64,000 nt of DNA from Tetraselmis striata (taxonomy: Eukaryota; Chlorophyta; Chlorodendrophyceae; Chlorodendrales; Chlorodendraceae). Location of the stretch: assembly GCA_006384855.1 (NCBI GenBank), contig VCJN01000600.1, positions 62,001 to 126,000 of the forward strand, in the 5' to 3' direction. A program made the translations under genes and the position numbers. A model generated the notes under the pieces. The model was not told the origin of the DNA. It did not search any database and saw only the letters and a list, made by a program, of their open reading frames with translations. Positions 12,121 through 22,100 of the stretch are shown here, piece after piece. The number at the start of each line of letters is the position of its first letter. Position 1 is the stretch's first letter.

Positions 12121-13415
12121 CTATTTCCCTTGCAAGACCTTAAGTACTGCGGTTTAATTATGTTGTGTGCTTAACTACTGCGCTTGATCAAAATGCTAAA
12201 TAACCACTCATGACGGTCGATGTGTATAGGGGAGTCGCCCCCCCCCCCCTAGTCCACCACCAGGAATCCTCACTAGTCCCGCCGCGGCGACGAGACAGAT
12301 CTGGCCACATCACACGTCGAGCAGGCAGGCAGCTACTGTACGCGCAACTCACCTGGGGTGGCGTCATCCTTGTCTTATTTCCCGTTGGCAGGCTCGTTCT
12401 TGTGCTGCGCCATCCTGGCGGTAGCTGGGTCGCGGCAGATCAGCGGCGGGTTCTGGGTCGGGAGCGGTGAGGGTGAGGTGGAAATGACCTGATTTCCGTT
12501 TGCCGCCGCTCTGACCCCTGCCAGACCAACCGCGCGCGCGCGCACTATAGTGCACCTCGTTGTGGTCATCAGGTGCCTCCGTACATGTACTTTGCACTGC
12601 GTCGAATATAAAGGGCAAACTACTGCGAATATAAATTGCGATTACTGGTTCTCCCGTATGGGATTATATATTCTCTACTCGAGAGTCATACCGGTACGAG
12701 AGTATACAGTAGCGTGGCAATAATATTCCCGTATGGGATGATATATTCCTTGGATTGGATTTCGGTATACGTACTAGTACAAAACTATCGGCAGCTCGGT
12801 CAATTATTTTTACCCATAGTTTGAGATTATGCCGCCCAGTCAACGGCCCGTCCGAGAACGGTCATCATCCGCCGCCTCTTCCTCACCACAGATCACCGTC
12901 CTCCACCGCCCCCACCACTCGCCCAACGCTGCAGCATTGCGACGGTCGAAAGCACGGCCTCTTCTCTATCTAGGATCGGGCGCGTCACACACCACAAGTA
13001 CAGTACCGCCGCGTTCGTGCCGCAGCGACTACTCGTGTGATCAGGTCATTTCCACCTCACCCTCACCGCTCCCGACCCAGAACCCGCCGCTGATCTGCCG
13101 CGCCGGACCCAGCTACCGCCAGGATGGCGCAGCACAAGAACGAGCCTGCCAACGGGAAATAAGACAAGGATGACGCCACCCCAGGTGAGTTGCGCGTACA
13201 GTAGCTGCCTGCCTGCTCGACGTGTGATGTGGCCAGATCTGTCTCGTCGCCGCGGCGGGACTAGTGAGGATTCCTGGTGGTGGACTAGGGGGGGGGGGCG
13301 ACTCCCCTATACACATCGACCGTCATGAGTGGTTATTTAGCATTTTGATCAATCGCAGTAGTTAAGCACACAACATAATTAAACCGCAGTACTTAAGGTC
13401 TTGCAAGGGAAATAG

Positions 13416-13727
13416 GTCTGTCATCAGTGGGACGAAACGGTTTGTCATCAGCGGGACGAAACGGTTTGTCATCAGTGGGACAAAACGGTCTGTCATCAGT
13501 GGGACAAAACGGTTTGTCATCAGTGGGACGAAACGGTTTGTCATCAGTGGGACAAAACGGTTTGTCATCAGTGGGACGAAACGGTTTGTCATCAGTGGGA
13601 CAAAACGGTTTGTCATCAGTGGGACGAAACGGTCTGTCATCAGTGGGACGAAACGGTTTGTCCTCAGTGGGACGAAACGGTTTGTCATCAGTGGGACGAA
13701 ACGGTCTGTCATCAGTGGGACGAAAAC
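13416..13727 (-). repeat. 24-bp minisatellite, right arm (about 12-13 copies)
   Basis: Reverse-complement counterpart of the left-arm array, with the same variant order at both ends. It is shorter by 72 bp (three units), so the arms have drifted in copy number since the inversion formed. Confidence 0.9.
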
Positions 13728-14488
13728 AGTCGCTGCACGTAGCGAGTACAGCCAGCAGTAGGTGTAGCGAGGTGTAGTCGCTAGTAGGTGTAGCGAGTAG
13801 TACCTGCTTTACTGGTAGCGAGTACACACACAGGCGCACTACAGTTACTACAGCGAGTAGGAAGATTCCCTAATTGGATTCACTAACCCGCCCACAATAT
13901 TCTCTTTCTGGTACCAGTACGGGACGGCGTATTGGCAAATATCTACGAGCGATACCTGGTACGGGTAGTCGCGTAAGGCCCATAGCAGTACCCATACCAG
14001 TAGTCCACTGCCCATACCAGGAGTCGTGTATAAGGGGATAATAGCCACTATATATGTAGCACCGCGCGACGACGTACGAAAAATCTTCACGTGTGGTGAT
14101 CCTTATCCCTTAGTAGCAGGTGCGCGTACCTGTACCTGTCGGCGGAATTTTTATTATTAGTTACCGTACCACTACCGCCCCTGGTAGTAGTACAGTCGCC
14201 GTAGCTAGCAGATACTGTCGTAGCGCGACTGCACGTACGAATCAGCTACTAATGGTGCTAATCAGCGTATAATAAGGATCGCTCGCTATATAAAATACGG
14301 CTCCTACAATGGCGCGACTGCCAGGCGGTAAAATAAAGCGACCACAAGAGCGATTAGCCTCTGGTAGCGAGTCGCAGTAGCGAGTAGCGACTCGGGTACC
14401 CATAATGTGCAGCAAGTAGAAGAAGGGTTCCAGGCGCTACCGCCAAGGATTAGTGTGATAGCGCTAAGGATTGCGACGAGCATATCAC

Positions 14489-14834
14489 GACAGTAATATC
14501 ACGACAGCAGCCGGCTATTTATTATTAATGGCGCGACTAAAAGGATTGCTCAGCATGTAAAATACAGCTCGTATTGCGCGACTGCTAGCGACTAAACCCT
14601 GAAGTACCCGCAGCGGTATACCCGCAACTGTTCTGTAGAGTTCTTACCACAGGTGGGCGTTTCCTAGTGCCATTTTGGGTGGTTTTGCGGATAGCCCATA
14701 TAGCGACTAATGATTTTTCTTATTTTTTTAGGCGGGTAGCAATCCCCAGTCCATAATATGGGACTACTAGTCGCTGCCACACTACGCGAGAACTACAGGC
14801 ACGAGGACTACTAGTCGCACTACACTACTACACT
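14489..14834. other. No gene; 'TAGCGACT' boxes
   Basis: Short palindrome-like boxes built from TAGCGACTA / TAGTCGC recur, as they do throughout the inverted repeat. No gene is seen. Confidence 0.45.
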
Positions 14835-15050
14835 ACCTCGTTGTCTGTCCGCCCGGTATAAAGCGGTGATGTCCTACTCCGGAGGTCCCCGGTTCGATTC
14901 GTCCCGGCTCTGTTATTTCAGGGCATTCCAATATCGTCCAGACCCGTATGTGTCCCGGGTTTACCCGGTGGATGCATTAGCCCCTTGGAGTTCGAACGAG
15001 GCAACGGTCTAATAGTATGATGGCTACATGCAAAACCTACATGCAGCTTT
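14835..15050 (+). mobile_element. tRNA-headed SINE, copy 1
   Basis: The head has A-box-like (GGTATAAAGCGG) and B-box-like (GGTTCGATTC) sequences about 40 bp apart, as in a tRNA internal promoter. The body, about 14930-15010, aligns with 55918-55990 (shared: GATGCATTAGCC, then TTCGAA and GAGGC). The last part, GGCTACATGC to CTACATGCAG, also resembles copy 2 and overlaps the apparent start of the gene at 15028. Confidence 0.65.
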
Positions 15051-15994
15051 CTCCGGGTTCTGGCCGCAACGGAAAGAGGAAGTTGACGACTTCTTGCGCG
15101 AGCACGGGCAGACCGCGCCCGCCGAGGCACGTCAAACGATGGCTACCAACGCAGACCTCAACAATGCCGAAGCCGCTCGCGTTGAAGCCGAGGTTCGTGC
15201 TCAAGTGCTTCAAGATGACAGCGCCTTCCGGGGAGTTCACGCCGGCGCCAAGGAGAGGCTTCATGACAACACATCGCCCAGCGATGCAAAGGGCTCGAAC
15301 CTCGTTGTCATCGACGTCTCCGATGTGAGTCCCATTGTTTGTCATTTTTGTCCTTTACGGGACAAAACAATTTGGTTCATCTACCTTGCTTGTTATTTTG
15401 TCCCAACTGGGACAAAAATGGCGTGGTGTCTCGCTCGGGACTAACATAGCTCGCGGTCTTGGCCATCGTCAGGTGCATGAGGAAGACAAGTGTCCCGAAA
15501 CTCTTGGTGATTGGGAGTCGAGATTCGTCATCGGGCTTGTGAAGTCGCGCGAGACTACCGAAGACACGTTGACCGTGGCCGTATACGAGCCCTTCCATGC
15601 CGATGCAAAGGGCAAACCCCTCATGCCCCTATGGTTGTCCGCGCAGACAAAAGGAGGGAAGAAGCCAGTTGACACAAGCTGGGAGAAGTGCCTGACGCTT
15701 CCTTTGAAGCTTGTTGAAGCCGTCCCCCTATCGTACGCGAAGGCCATCCACGACGCGTCGGGAAGTCGAGAGGTGTTCAACGAGAACGGCACCATGGTCA
15801 GAAAGAAGTGGTACGGTGAAAGCGTCCAAGTCGTGAAGACATATGCGCAAACTGGGTGGCAAATCAGCCAGCCACGAAACAACTGCGTCCACATTATGTC
15901 AACCACCCCAGCGCAACGCAAACCCGGCGGAGTCGTCAAGTTTAACGCAGCCACGAAGAAGGACTTGCTTGAGTTGGGGATGCTCAACGAATAA
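15028..15994 (+). CDS. Hypothetical protein, two exons
   Basis: Exon 1 is 15028-15324 (99 codons), with a GTGAGT donor. The intron is 15325-15472, with a CTAAC branch-like box at 15440 and an AG acceptor. Exon 2 is 15473-15994 and continues in phase (VHEEDKCPETLGDWESRF), giving about 272 residues. Exon 1 is Ala/Glu-rich and helical. Exon 2 has a compact pattern with conserved-looking tryptophans (DWES, LMPLWLSA, KKWYGES, TGWQIS). I do not recognise a family; the Trp-rich C-terminal region is reminiscent of uncharacterised transposon-borne proteins. The intron holds a near-perfect palindrome TTTGTCCCAACTGGGACAAA. The ATG may lie in SINE tail sequence, so the true start could be upstream. Confidence 0.55.
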
Positions 15995-16662
15995 ACTATT
16001 AGCAACGTCTTGTGGCTAGCTAGCCGCTGGATGTAATAATCATAATAAATATTGATATCATTGCCTCATCTTGTCCCATTTTGGACAAAATGCTCCAAAA
16101 CCAACATTGGATATGCGTCGCGGCTGGCCTTCATGCTAATGAATGCTGCACTGCACCCAAGGTCTACAAACCCAAGCTACATCACCAGTGAGTCTTAAGT
16201 ACTGATAGTAAACCCGGGAACTAGGGTATAAACAAACCCTACGATGCAAAATGAATTCCACGGTGCAAAATAGGTTAAATTACTGTTACACTCCGGAACG
16301 ACCAACCCCAAATTATGACGGTGGTACCCCGCCGCCGGCACTCCACCCTTGGATATTGCTGACAACAATACTTTACATAAAAACAGTCGTCAGCTACAAA
16401 ACTTTTAGAGGGGGGTAAATCGGGGGGGGGGGGGGGGGGGGGGGGGGGGTTCCTAAAACATAGACAGCATCAATTCTCGCTGGCCTTTTGGGTAGCGACT
16501 AGTTACGCGTAGGTCGCTATGACGCGCCGGTACTTCGAGAATTCGAGTGTCACTCCTGTATAAACAAGCAACGTAGGTCACTCGTGTATGATAGCAACTA
16601 ATTTTACTCCGAGCAATGGCAGCGACAGCAGTCGCTGCTGGTACATGGGCAGCCGAGTACTG
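15995..16662. other. No gene; 26-base G tract
   Basis: Contains GTCCCATTTTGGAC at about 16074 (same motif family as the minisatellite) and a G run from about 16424 to 16449. No coding sequence is recognised. Confidence 0.5.
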
Positions 16663-16957
16663 GTGTGAATTACAAAATGGGCAGTAACAAGTCGCTGCTG
16701 GTACTGGTGTGAATTACAAAAAGGACAGTTCCCCAGAATTAGAAAATCAACACAGCAAACCGCCTGAAAGCGGCCCGCATCCCGCATAAGGCGGGATGGA
16801 TATGGCTGGTACTGGTGTGAATTACAAAAAGGGCAGTTCCCCAGAACTGCTGGTACTGGTGTGAATTACAAAAAGGGCAGTTCCCCAGAATTAGAAAATC
16901 AACACAGCAAGCCGCCTAAAAGCGGCCCGCATCCCGCATAAGGCGGGATGGATGAGT
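16663..16957 (+). repeat. Hairpin-rich repeat array
   Basis: Repeated units start with TACTGGTGTGAATTACAAAA and carry GCAGTTCCCCAGAA, then two small hairpins: GCCGCCTGAAAGCGGC and ATCCCGCATAAGGCGGGAT. Full units lie at about 16699-16808 and 16854-16957. Partial units lie at 16663-16690 and 16811-16851. The string GGATATGGCTGGTACTGGT occurs at 16796 and again at 18344, on either side of the next open frame. Hairpin ends like these suggest mobile mini-elements, but no known family is assigned. Confidence 0.7.
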
Positions 16958-18316
16958 GATGCGCGCACGGTTCAGAGTCCGGGCCACGCGAGCGCGTGTG
17001 TGTGTGGGTGATCCTCGGACGTGCTGTGCAGCTTCAGCAACGGGATGGGAGACGAATCTGCGCCGTCTGATGAGGCAGCGAGCACGCTCTCGAGCGGCCA
17101 CCAAGCTCAGGACCCCGAGGAAATCTCTTGCGAGCAAGGCCTCCTGGTGAGCCCGGGTGATGCACCGAGTGCCCCGCGATGAGAGGGCACCCCGGTCCGC
17201 AGCCAAGCATGCGATACCACGCACTGTGCGGTGCACCCCCTTGCTCACCTCACCCACTGTGCCGAAGACCATGCCCGTGTACTCCGACATATCCAGGATG
17301 TCTCGAAGAGGACCCTTGTGTCCGGGCTCTGTGTTGTGCCACGCCGCGTCCCGCGCAGCCAACCCCCGTTGTATGTCGCCCAACAGGGAGCGCTCAAACC
17401 GATCCACAGCTGTGGCCCGGGGCACTGAAGTGTACTTGACCCCGTACCGCATAGTCTTGAACTCTAGCAGCGTGGACTTCAAGCTCCGGGGATCATAGCT
17501 CCCGGTCACGACGTTGAACGCCGGAAGGGAGAGCTCTGCGTCCGGCACTAGGTCCTTGAGTTCATCCCGGGGTACGGTGTTGCCGAGAGGCACTGCCTGC
17601 TGGAACAAGTCATCCACCTCCCGCCGTACCGCGATACCTAGGTCGTGAACACAGTGATCGCGGAAGGCATCTGCGATAGCGTCGTGCTGTACACGCCAGT
17701 GAGCGTCTCCAGGCGCCGGGAGGTTCATGAGCGCGTCGCCGTATAGATCAACAATGACGGGGTTGTGCTCCGTCGAGGGCAGAATAATCTGGCACCCAAC
17801 CACCGGGGCCAAGCACGGGCTAGGCAGAAAGAAGTACCCGGCAGCGACCTCCCGCAGCTCATGCGGAGTCATGGCTGTCCGCGCGGTGGGGATGGCCACT
17901 GTCCACATGCCTGACGCCGCGTCGAGCTGGTTGAACAAGATCCGTTCCCTACATGTGGCAGGGAGAGCGCACACCTCATTTCGAAGCCGAGAGTTGTTGG
18001 CCTGGTCTAGAAATGCCGTCAGCTCCTTTTGCGAGCCCGACGCAGCCTCCACTTCCCGCTCCATCTGGCGTGCATCTGCGTCGCCGAGATGGCCAGCAGT
18101 AGCCGCTTGGAGGCGGCCCCACGCCTCGCGCATCTCCGCGGCGTAGCTGTCCGACCCATGAGCATCGTTGAGGAAGTGGTCATACTGGCGGGCGGAAGAA
18201 TTTGCGTTGAAGCTGCCTCGGCCAAGTACGGACCCGAGCTGTGGGTCGAAGAAACCAGGGGTGGGGGTGTTGGTGCCGGAGTTCCTAGTCAGGAACCTTG
18301 GGAGGATGGCGTTCAT
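16916..18316 (-). CDS. PD-(D/E)XK-like nuclease-domain protein, 466 aa, transposon-associated?
   Basis: An uninterrupted frame runs from ATG at 18316. Around residues 245-285 it has VPDAEL followed about 25 residues later by LLEFKTMRYG, the spacing and pattern of a PD-(D/E)XK nuclease core. After it come RATAVDRFERSLL and GMVFGTVGEVSKGVHRTV. From memory this order resembles a protein family repeated in algal genomes and probably carried by transposable elements. The C-terminal end (about the last 20 residues) is encoded by the hairpin repeat at 16916-16957, so the original terminus was probably replaced. The flanking 19-bp repeats (16796, 18344) support insertion of a unit. Nuclease function is inference from the motif only. 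Confidence 0.5.
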   Translation of the reverse strand: MNAILPRFLTRNSGTNTPTPGFFDPQLGSVLGRGSFNANSSARQYDHFLNDAHGSDSYAAEMREAWGRLQAATAGHLGDADARQMEREVEAASGSQKELTAFLDQANNSRLRNEVCALPATCRERILFNQLDAASGMWTVAIPTARTAMTPHELREVAAGYFFLPSPCLAPVVGCQIILPSTEHNPVIVDLYGDALMNLPAPGDAHWRVQHDAIADAFRDHCVHDLGIAVRREVDDLFQQAVPLGNTVPRDELKDLVPDAELSLPAFNVVTGSYDPRSLKSTLLEFKTMRYGVKYTSVPRATAVDRFERSLLGDIQRGLAARDAAWHNTEPGHKGPLRDILDMSEYTGMVFGTVGEVSKGVHRTVRGIACLAADRGALSSRGTRCITRAHQEALLARDFLGVLSLVAARERARCLIRRRRFVSHPVAEAAQHVRGSPTHTRARVARTLNRARITHPSRLMRDAGRF

Positions 18317-18362
18317 GCAGCCGATGAAGGCGGCATCACGAATGGATATGGCTGGTACTGGT

Positions 18363-18933
18363 ACCGGTAGTATTCGCCTCCAGCAGCATACTCTTCAATG
18401 AATTATTGTAGCAGCAGAATTATTGATTGCCTTTTCTTTTGGTGATTTCTGATATCGCCTTCTGCTGCGCTAGCTCATGTAAGTAATTATTGTAGCAGCA
18501 TAAGGATTTAGGATATTTATGTGTTTCCAATTTAGATTACAGTGTTTGATTTAGAGTGCATGGTGTGTGCGCGCGGTTATACGATTATATACGATTATAT
18601 ACTACGATTATACATCGTCTTAATTTATCCCCATGTACATTACTCGTATGTACTAGCAGGCGTTACCGTTGGCAACGGCGCGTCGTGCTCGAGGATTGCA
18701 ATATAGTCTTAAGGTCGCTACAATGTCTCATGGTGCCGCTCGCCGCAGCAGCGCACGACAGTAGCGACAGTAGGGATAGCACGTGCCGCCGCCTCGCACG
18801 ACGCCCGACAAGCAGTTGCATGTTTTAGTCGCTGAGGATTATATGCCGTCTCACCTCTCCCCGCCACCCACTCGGGCGCCATCAGACAGCATCGCACCAC
18901 ACCACGTTCCCAACGCCAAGGCCTACGGAGTCT
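18363..18933. other. Upstream region of the dynein-domain gene
   Basis: AT-rich to about 18640 (repeated ATACGATTAT boxes), then GC-rich. No gene is seen. It probably includes the promoter and 5' leader of the gene starting at 18934, but no core element is clear. Confidence 0.4.
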
Positions 18934-19097
18934 ATGCGTGAATTCTACCCTCCGGTCGACCACAATACTCTCGTACCGAGCCAGCAGCACTTCCTTCTTT
19001 CCGAGCGGTACAGGTCCGCGCTGCCTCAGACGCCAACGAACTCCCCACACCGGCGGACAGTCAGGTACGTGCGCTGCTCGGCAGGCTGCTCGACCTC

Positions 19098-19130
<33 letters not shown>

Positions 19131-22100
19131 ACCCACCCACCCTTCCCGCCCCCCCCTCCGGCGCACCCGCCGCCAGTCGCATCATTTTCCAGCACGGACT
19201 CTCCTGCGAAGAGCGCGCACATAGTCTGTCTGAACTGCCATTCTCGCCACAGGGTGGCTTCCTATTCTCCCCACTGACCCGAGCTTCGGCGAAATTGTTT
19301 TTGTTACAGCCAGTCCTTACTGTACGAGTACCTGTATTCGGCGTCGGAGCTCCGGTAGCCTCACGGCCGTTTCATCCCGAGTCTGGCACCGGTACTCGTA
19401 TGGTAGTTATGCGCTACCCGTAGGGCGGAACAAGGAGAAGGGCTACTAGCCCATCCTCGTGGTTTCGGGCGTCCCTTGCCAGGTCCGCCTTTCTGGGCCG
19501 AGCCAATAGTAAAAAATATCGTCAGACTCTGCGGCTCCCGGGAGCTGTGCAAACAGCCAGGCGCAGGAGCTGGCCCATCGGAGCGACAAGGTAGTGTCGG
19601 TAGACATGTGGGTGATATGTGGTATGTACTCGCTTCGAGCGCCTCGACACCACTGCAACAAGCGGCGACTACATGAAAAAAAATATTCTGCGGAGCGCGC
19701 GGTCTGCGGGGTCGCAGTGTCGCCAAGCAGCACGGGCTTCGGGAGCAGACACGATTGCGGTCGGTTTCTCGGCCAGCGGGCTGAGCGTACCGGCCAGGGT
19801 TGAGCGGGGATTGCACGGGGGGCTGTCGTGACTGTGTGCCTGGCGCAGCGCACTCTGGAAGTTGGCAGGGTGTAGCGATACTACACCAGTATTTGTGGAG
19901 TGCTCACGGGGCTTGTGGGGTGTGGCATGGAGGTTGAGGTGTGAAGACGTGTGAAGTGCGAAGACGAGAGTGCACAGCGTTGGTAATGAGCACTCTGTTC
20001 ATCCGTGGATATCTTTACAGGGGTGCGCGTTTTATGCGAACCCGTTGCGTACCTGGCTATAAGCTGGTGTAGTTCTTGAACAATGCCATGCTGGCGAGCT
20101 CCAAGCTCTTGGATCGGCATGTCGGGGGGAGGGGGCTGGGGTGGGGGGGAGGGAGGCGGGGAGGCTGGACCTCACGGCATGGCACGGTACAGGCTGTAGT
20201 CATGTCCCCTCCCTACCTGCAGCACGAATCCGATTCCAGGTCGGTTCTGGATAAGATTGCTTCATCAGCCTGGCATGCAGAATGACATGGCTGATATTAT
20301 GACACCCCTCCATCCCACCAAAGGCACATGTAGCGTTCATCTCATCTGGGGGACCGGCGCCTAACTCCGCCGTGCTGGTCGTTCTGGGTGTTGGCAGGCC
20401 GATGACGGAAGCACGGCATCGCCACAAGGCACCCGACGCGGCGCAGGCACGCAGCCCGCAAGCGGACAAGGCAAGCGCGCCGGCGAGGCAAGCAAGGAGA
20501 GGTGTGCCTCACGGCGAGCGGTCAGAGCAGCGCGCTGGAAGGCGGGACTCGAAGGAGATGGGTGTGAGTGAGGCCTGGCTGCAGAACCTGCTGCGGGAGA
20601 TGGAGGCAAGCCAGGTGGGTCCCACAGTGAATGTGCTCCTCGTGAATGCTGTTGGCGTGGGCGGAGTGAATGAGTGGATAATGCTGACGGTTGCGCCGTG
20701 TCGTCCTATGTAGGGTGAAATTGAGTTGACACAAGAGAGCGCAGCGGAGGCGAGCATCGATGGCATTGTGCCGCCCGCGGCGCCGCCCAGCAAGGCGGAC
20801 GAGGATCTGGCGGCGGAGCTGGAGCGCGCGGCGTGGGTGCTCCGCAGCAACGAGGTGCAGCTGGCGGACGCGCTGCGCGAGGTGGACAGCCTCGACAAGG
20901 TGCTGGCATGGGCGCGGCGCAACCAGCGTGGGGAGCATGGGCGGCAGCCGAATGGGCAGCCCGTGCTGGCGGAGCTGATGGCGATGATCGAGGCCCAGCA
21001 GCGGCGGCCGGATACTTGCGAGGAGCGCACCACTGCAGTGCAGAAGCTGCCGGAGAGTTCCAAGAGGACGCAGGCGTCGGAGGACAGTGCGGCCGTCGCG
21101 GAGTTGAAGGCTGCGCTGCGGGAGGCGCAGGAGTCGGCAAGCCGCAAGGAAACGGCTCTGAGCGCTGCGCTGGCCCAGGCAGAGGCGCAGGTGGCGGGCT
21201 TGTGCCAAGGCGGGGAGCGACTGGCCGTAAGCTTGGGCGCGGCCGACGGCGAGGTGGCCCGCCTGCGGTCGGAGCTGGCCACCCGGGAGGCGCATATTGC
21301 GGAGATTCGCGACCTCCTTGCCGAGGCGGTGTCGCACCCGCAGCAAGGTCGGCGGTCGTCGTCCTCCGAGGGTCGCGACAGGCCGCCGAGCGACAGCCGA
21401 CGCCGCACCCTCGACCACCCCTCGCCGGCGTCCTCGCAGCCCCGGCCGCCGCGCCACCCGGCTCCCTTCGAGCACCTGCAGTACCAAGCTCCCCCGGCTC
21501 GTAGGCGACGCTCGTCCGCCACCCGTGGCCGCCACTCGGAAGGCGGCGGTAGCCTGGCCAGCAGCAGCCAGGAAAGCAACAACACCCCCAGTGTTGTCAG
21601 TTGGCTGCTCGCTTCGGAAGTCGACACTGTCGTGTCGGCGGAGCCTGACTCGGTGCGCCGCCCAGACAGCAAGCGAGGCACAAACGAATGGAACGACACG
21701 GCGTCCACCCACCCTCAATCGCCCCGACAGCAGACTCTCCACAGAGAGCAGCCGCGCGGAATGTCCGGCTATGTGGCAAGGATCTCGCAGTCTGCACGGG
21801 AGCGAGCGGGTGGCAGAGCCCCAAGTGCGGGTGGCAGCCCGCGCCACCGCTCGCCAGCCGCCACGACCTCCCCGGCTCGCCACCTCACGAATAGCAACCA
21901 CAGGGCTGCTGCGCAAAAGGCCACAAACTCTACTCGGCCCCAGCAGGGCAACGCAGGATCCAGCCAGCGGCGCGCGACTTGGAGCGACGCCCTAGCAAGC
22001 CAGCCACAGCGCAGCCCCAGGCACTACGCGCCGCGAGCCACGTCTCCCCTACCGGCGCCTCTAGCCTGGCGCGCCCCCGGAGGCGAGGATATCAACGCAT

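Larger units (their letters stand above)
6563..14488. repeat. Giant inverted repeat (fold-back element) with insertion in left arm
   Basis: The left arm is split: 6563-6865 plus 11253-12495. The right arm is 13040-14488, the reverse complement of the joined left arm. The loop between the arms is about 545 bp (12496-13039). Arm length is about 1.5 kb each, with only scattered differences plus a minisatellite copy-number change. The split in the left arm is the insertion 6866-11252. The structure resembles a fold-back or long-TIR transposon, or an inverted duplication. I find no transposase in it. Open frames in both arms mirror each other and come from the minisatellite. Confidence 0.85.

Noticed and set aside
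11625-12174. Open frames of 140-172 codons with RPTDDKPF or VGRNGLSS repeats
   Set aside because: They arise because a 24-bp minisatellite is a multiple of three. They are open on both strands and mirrored in the right arm.
18938-19423. Polyproline protein frame
   Set aside because: Produced by the C tract in intron 1 of the dynein-domain gene.
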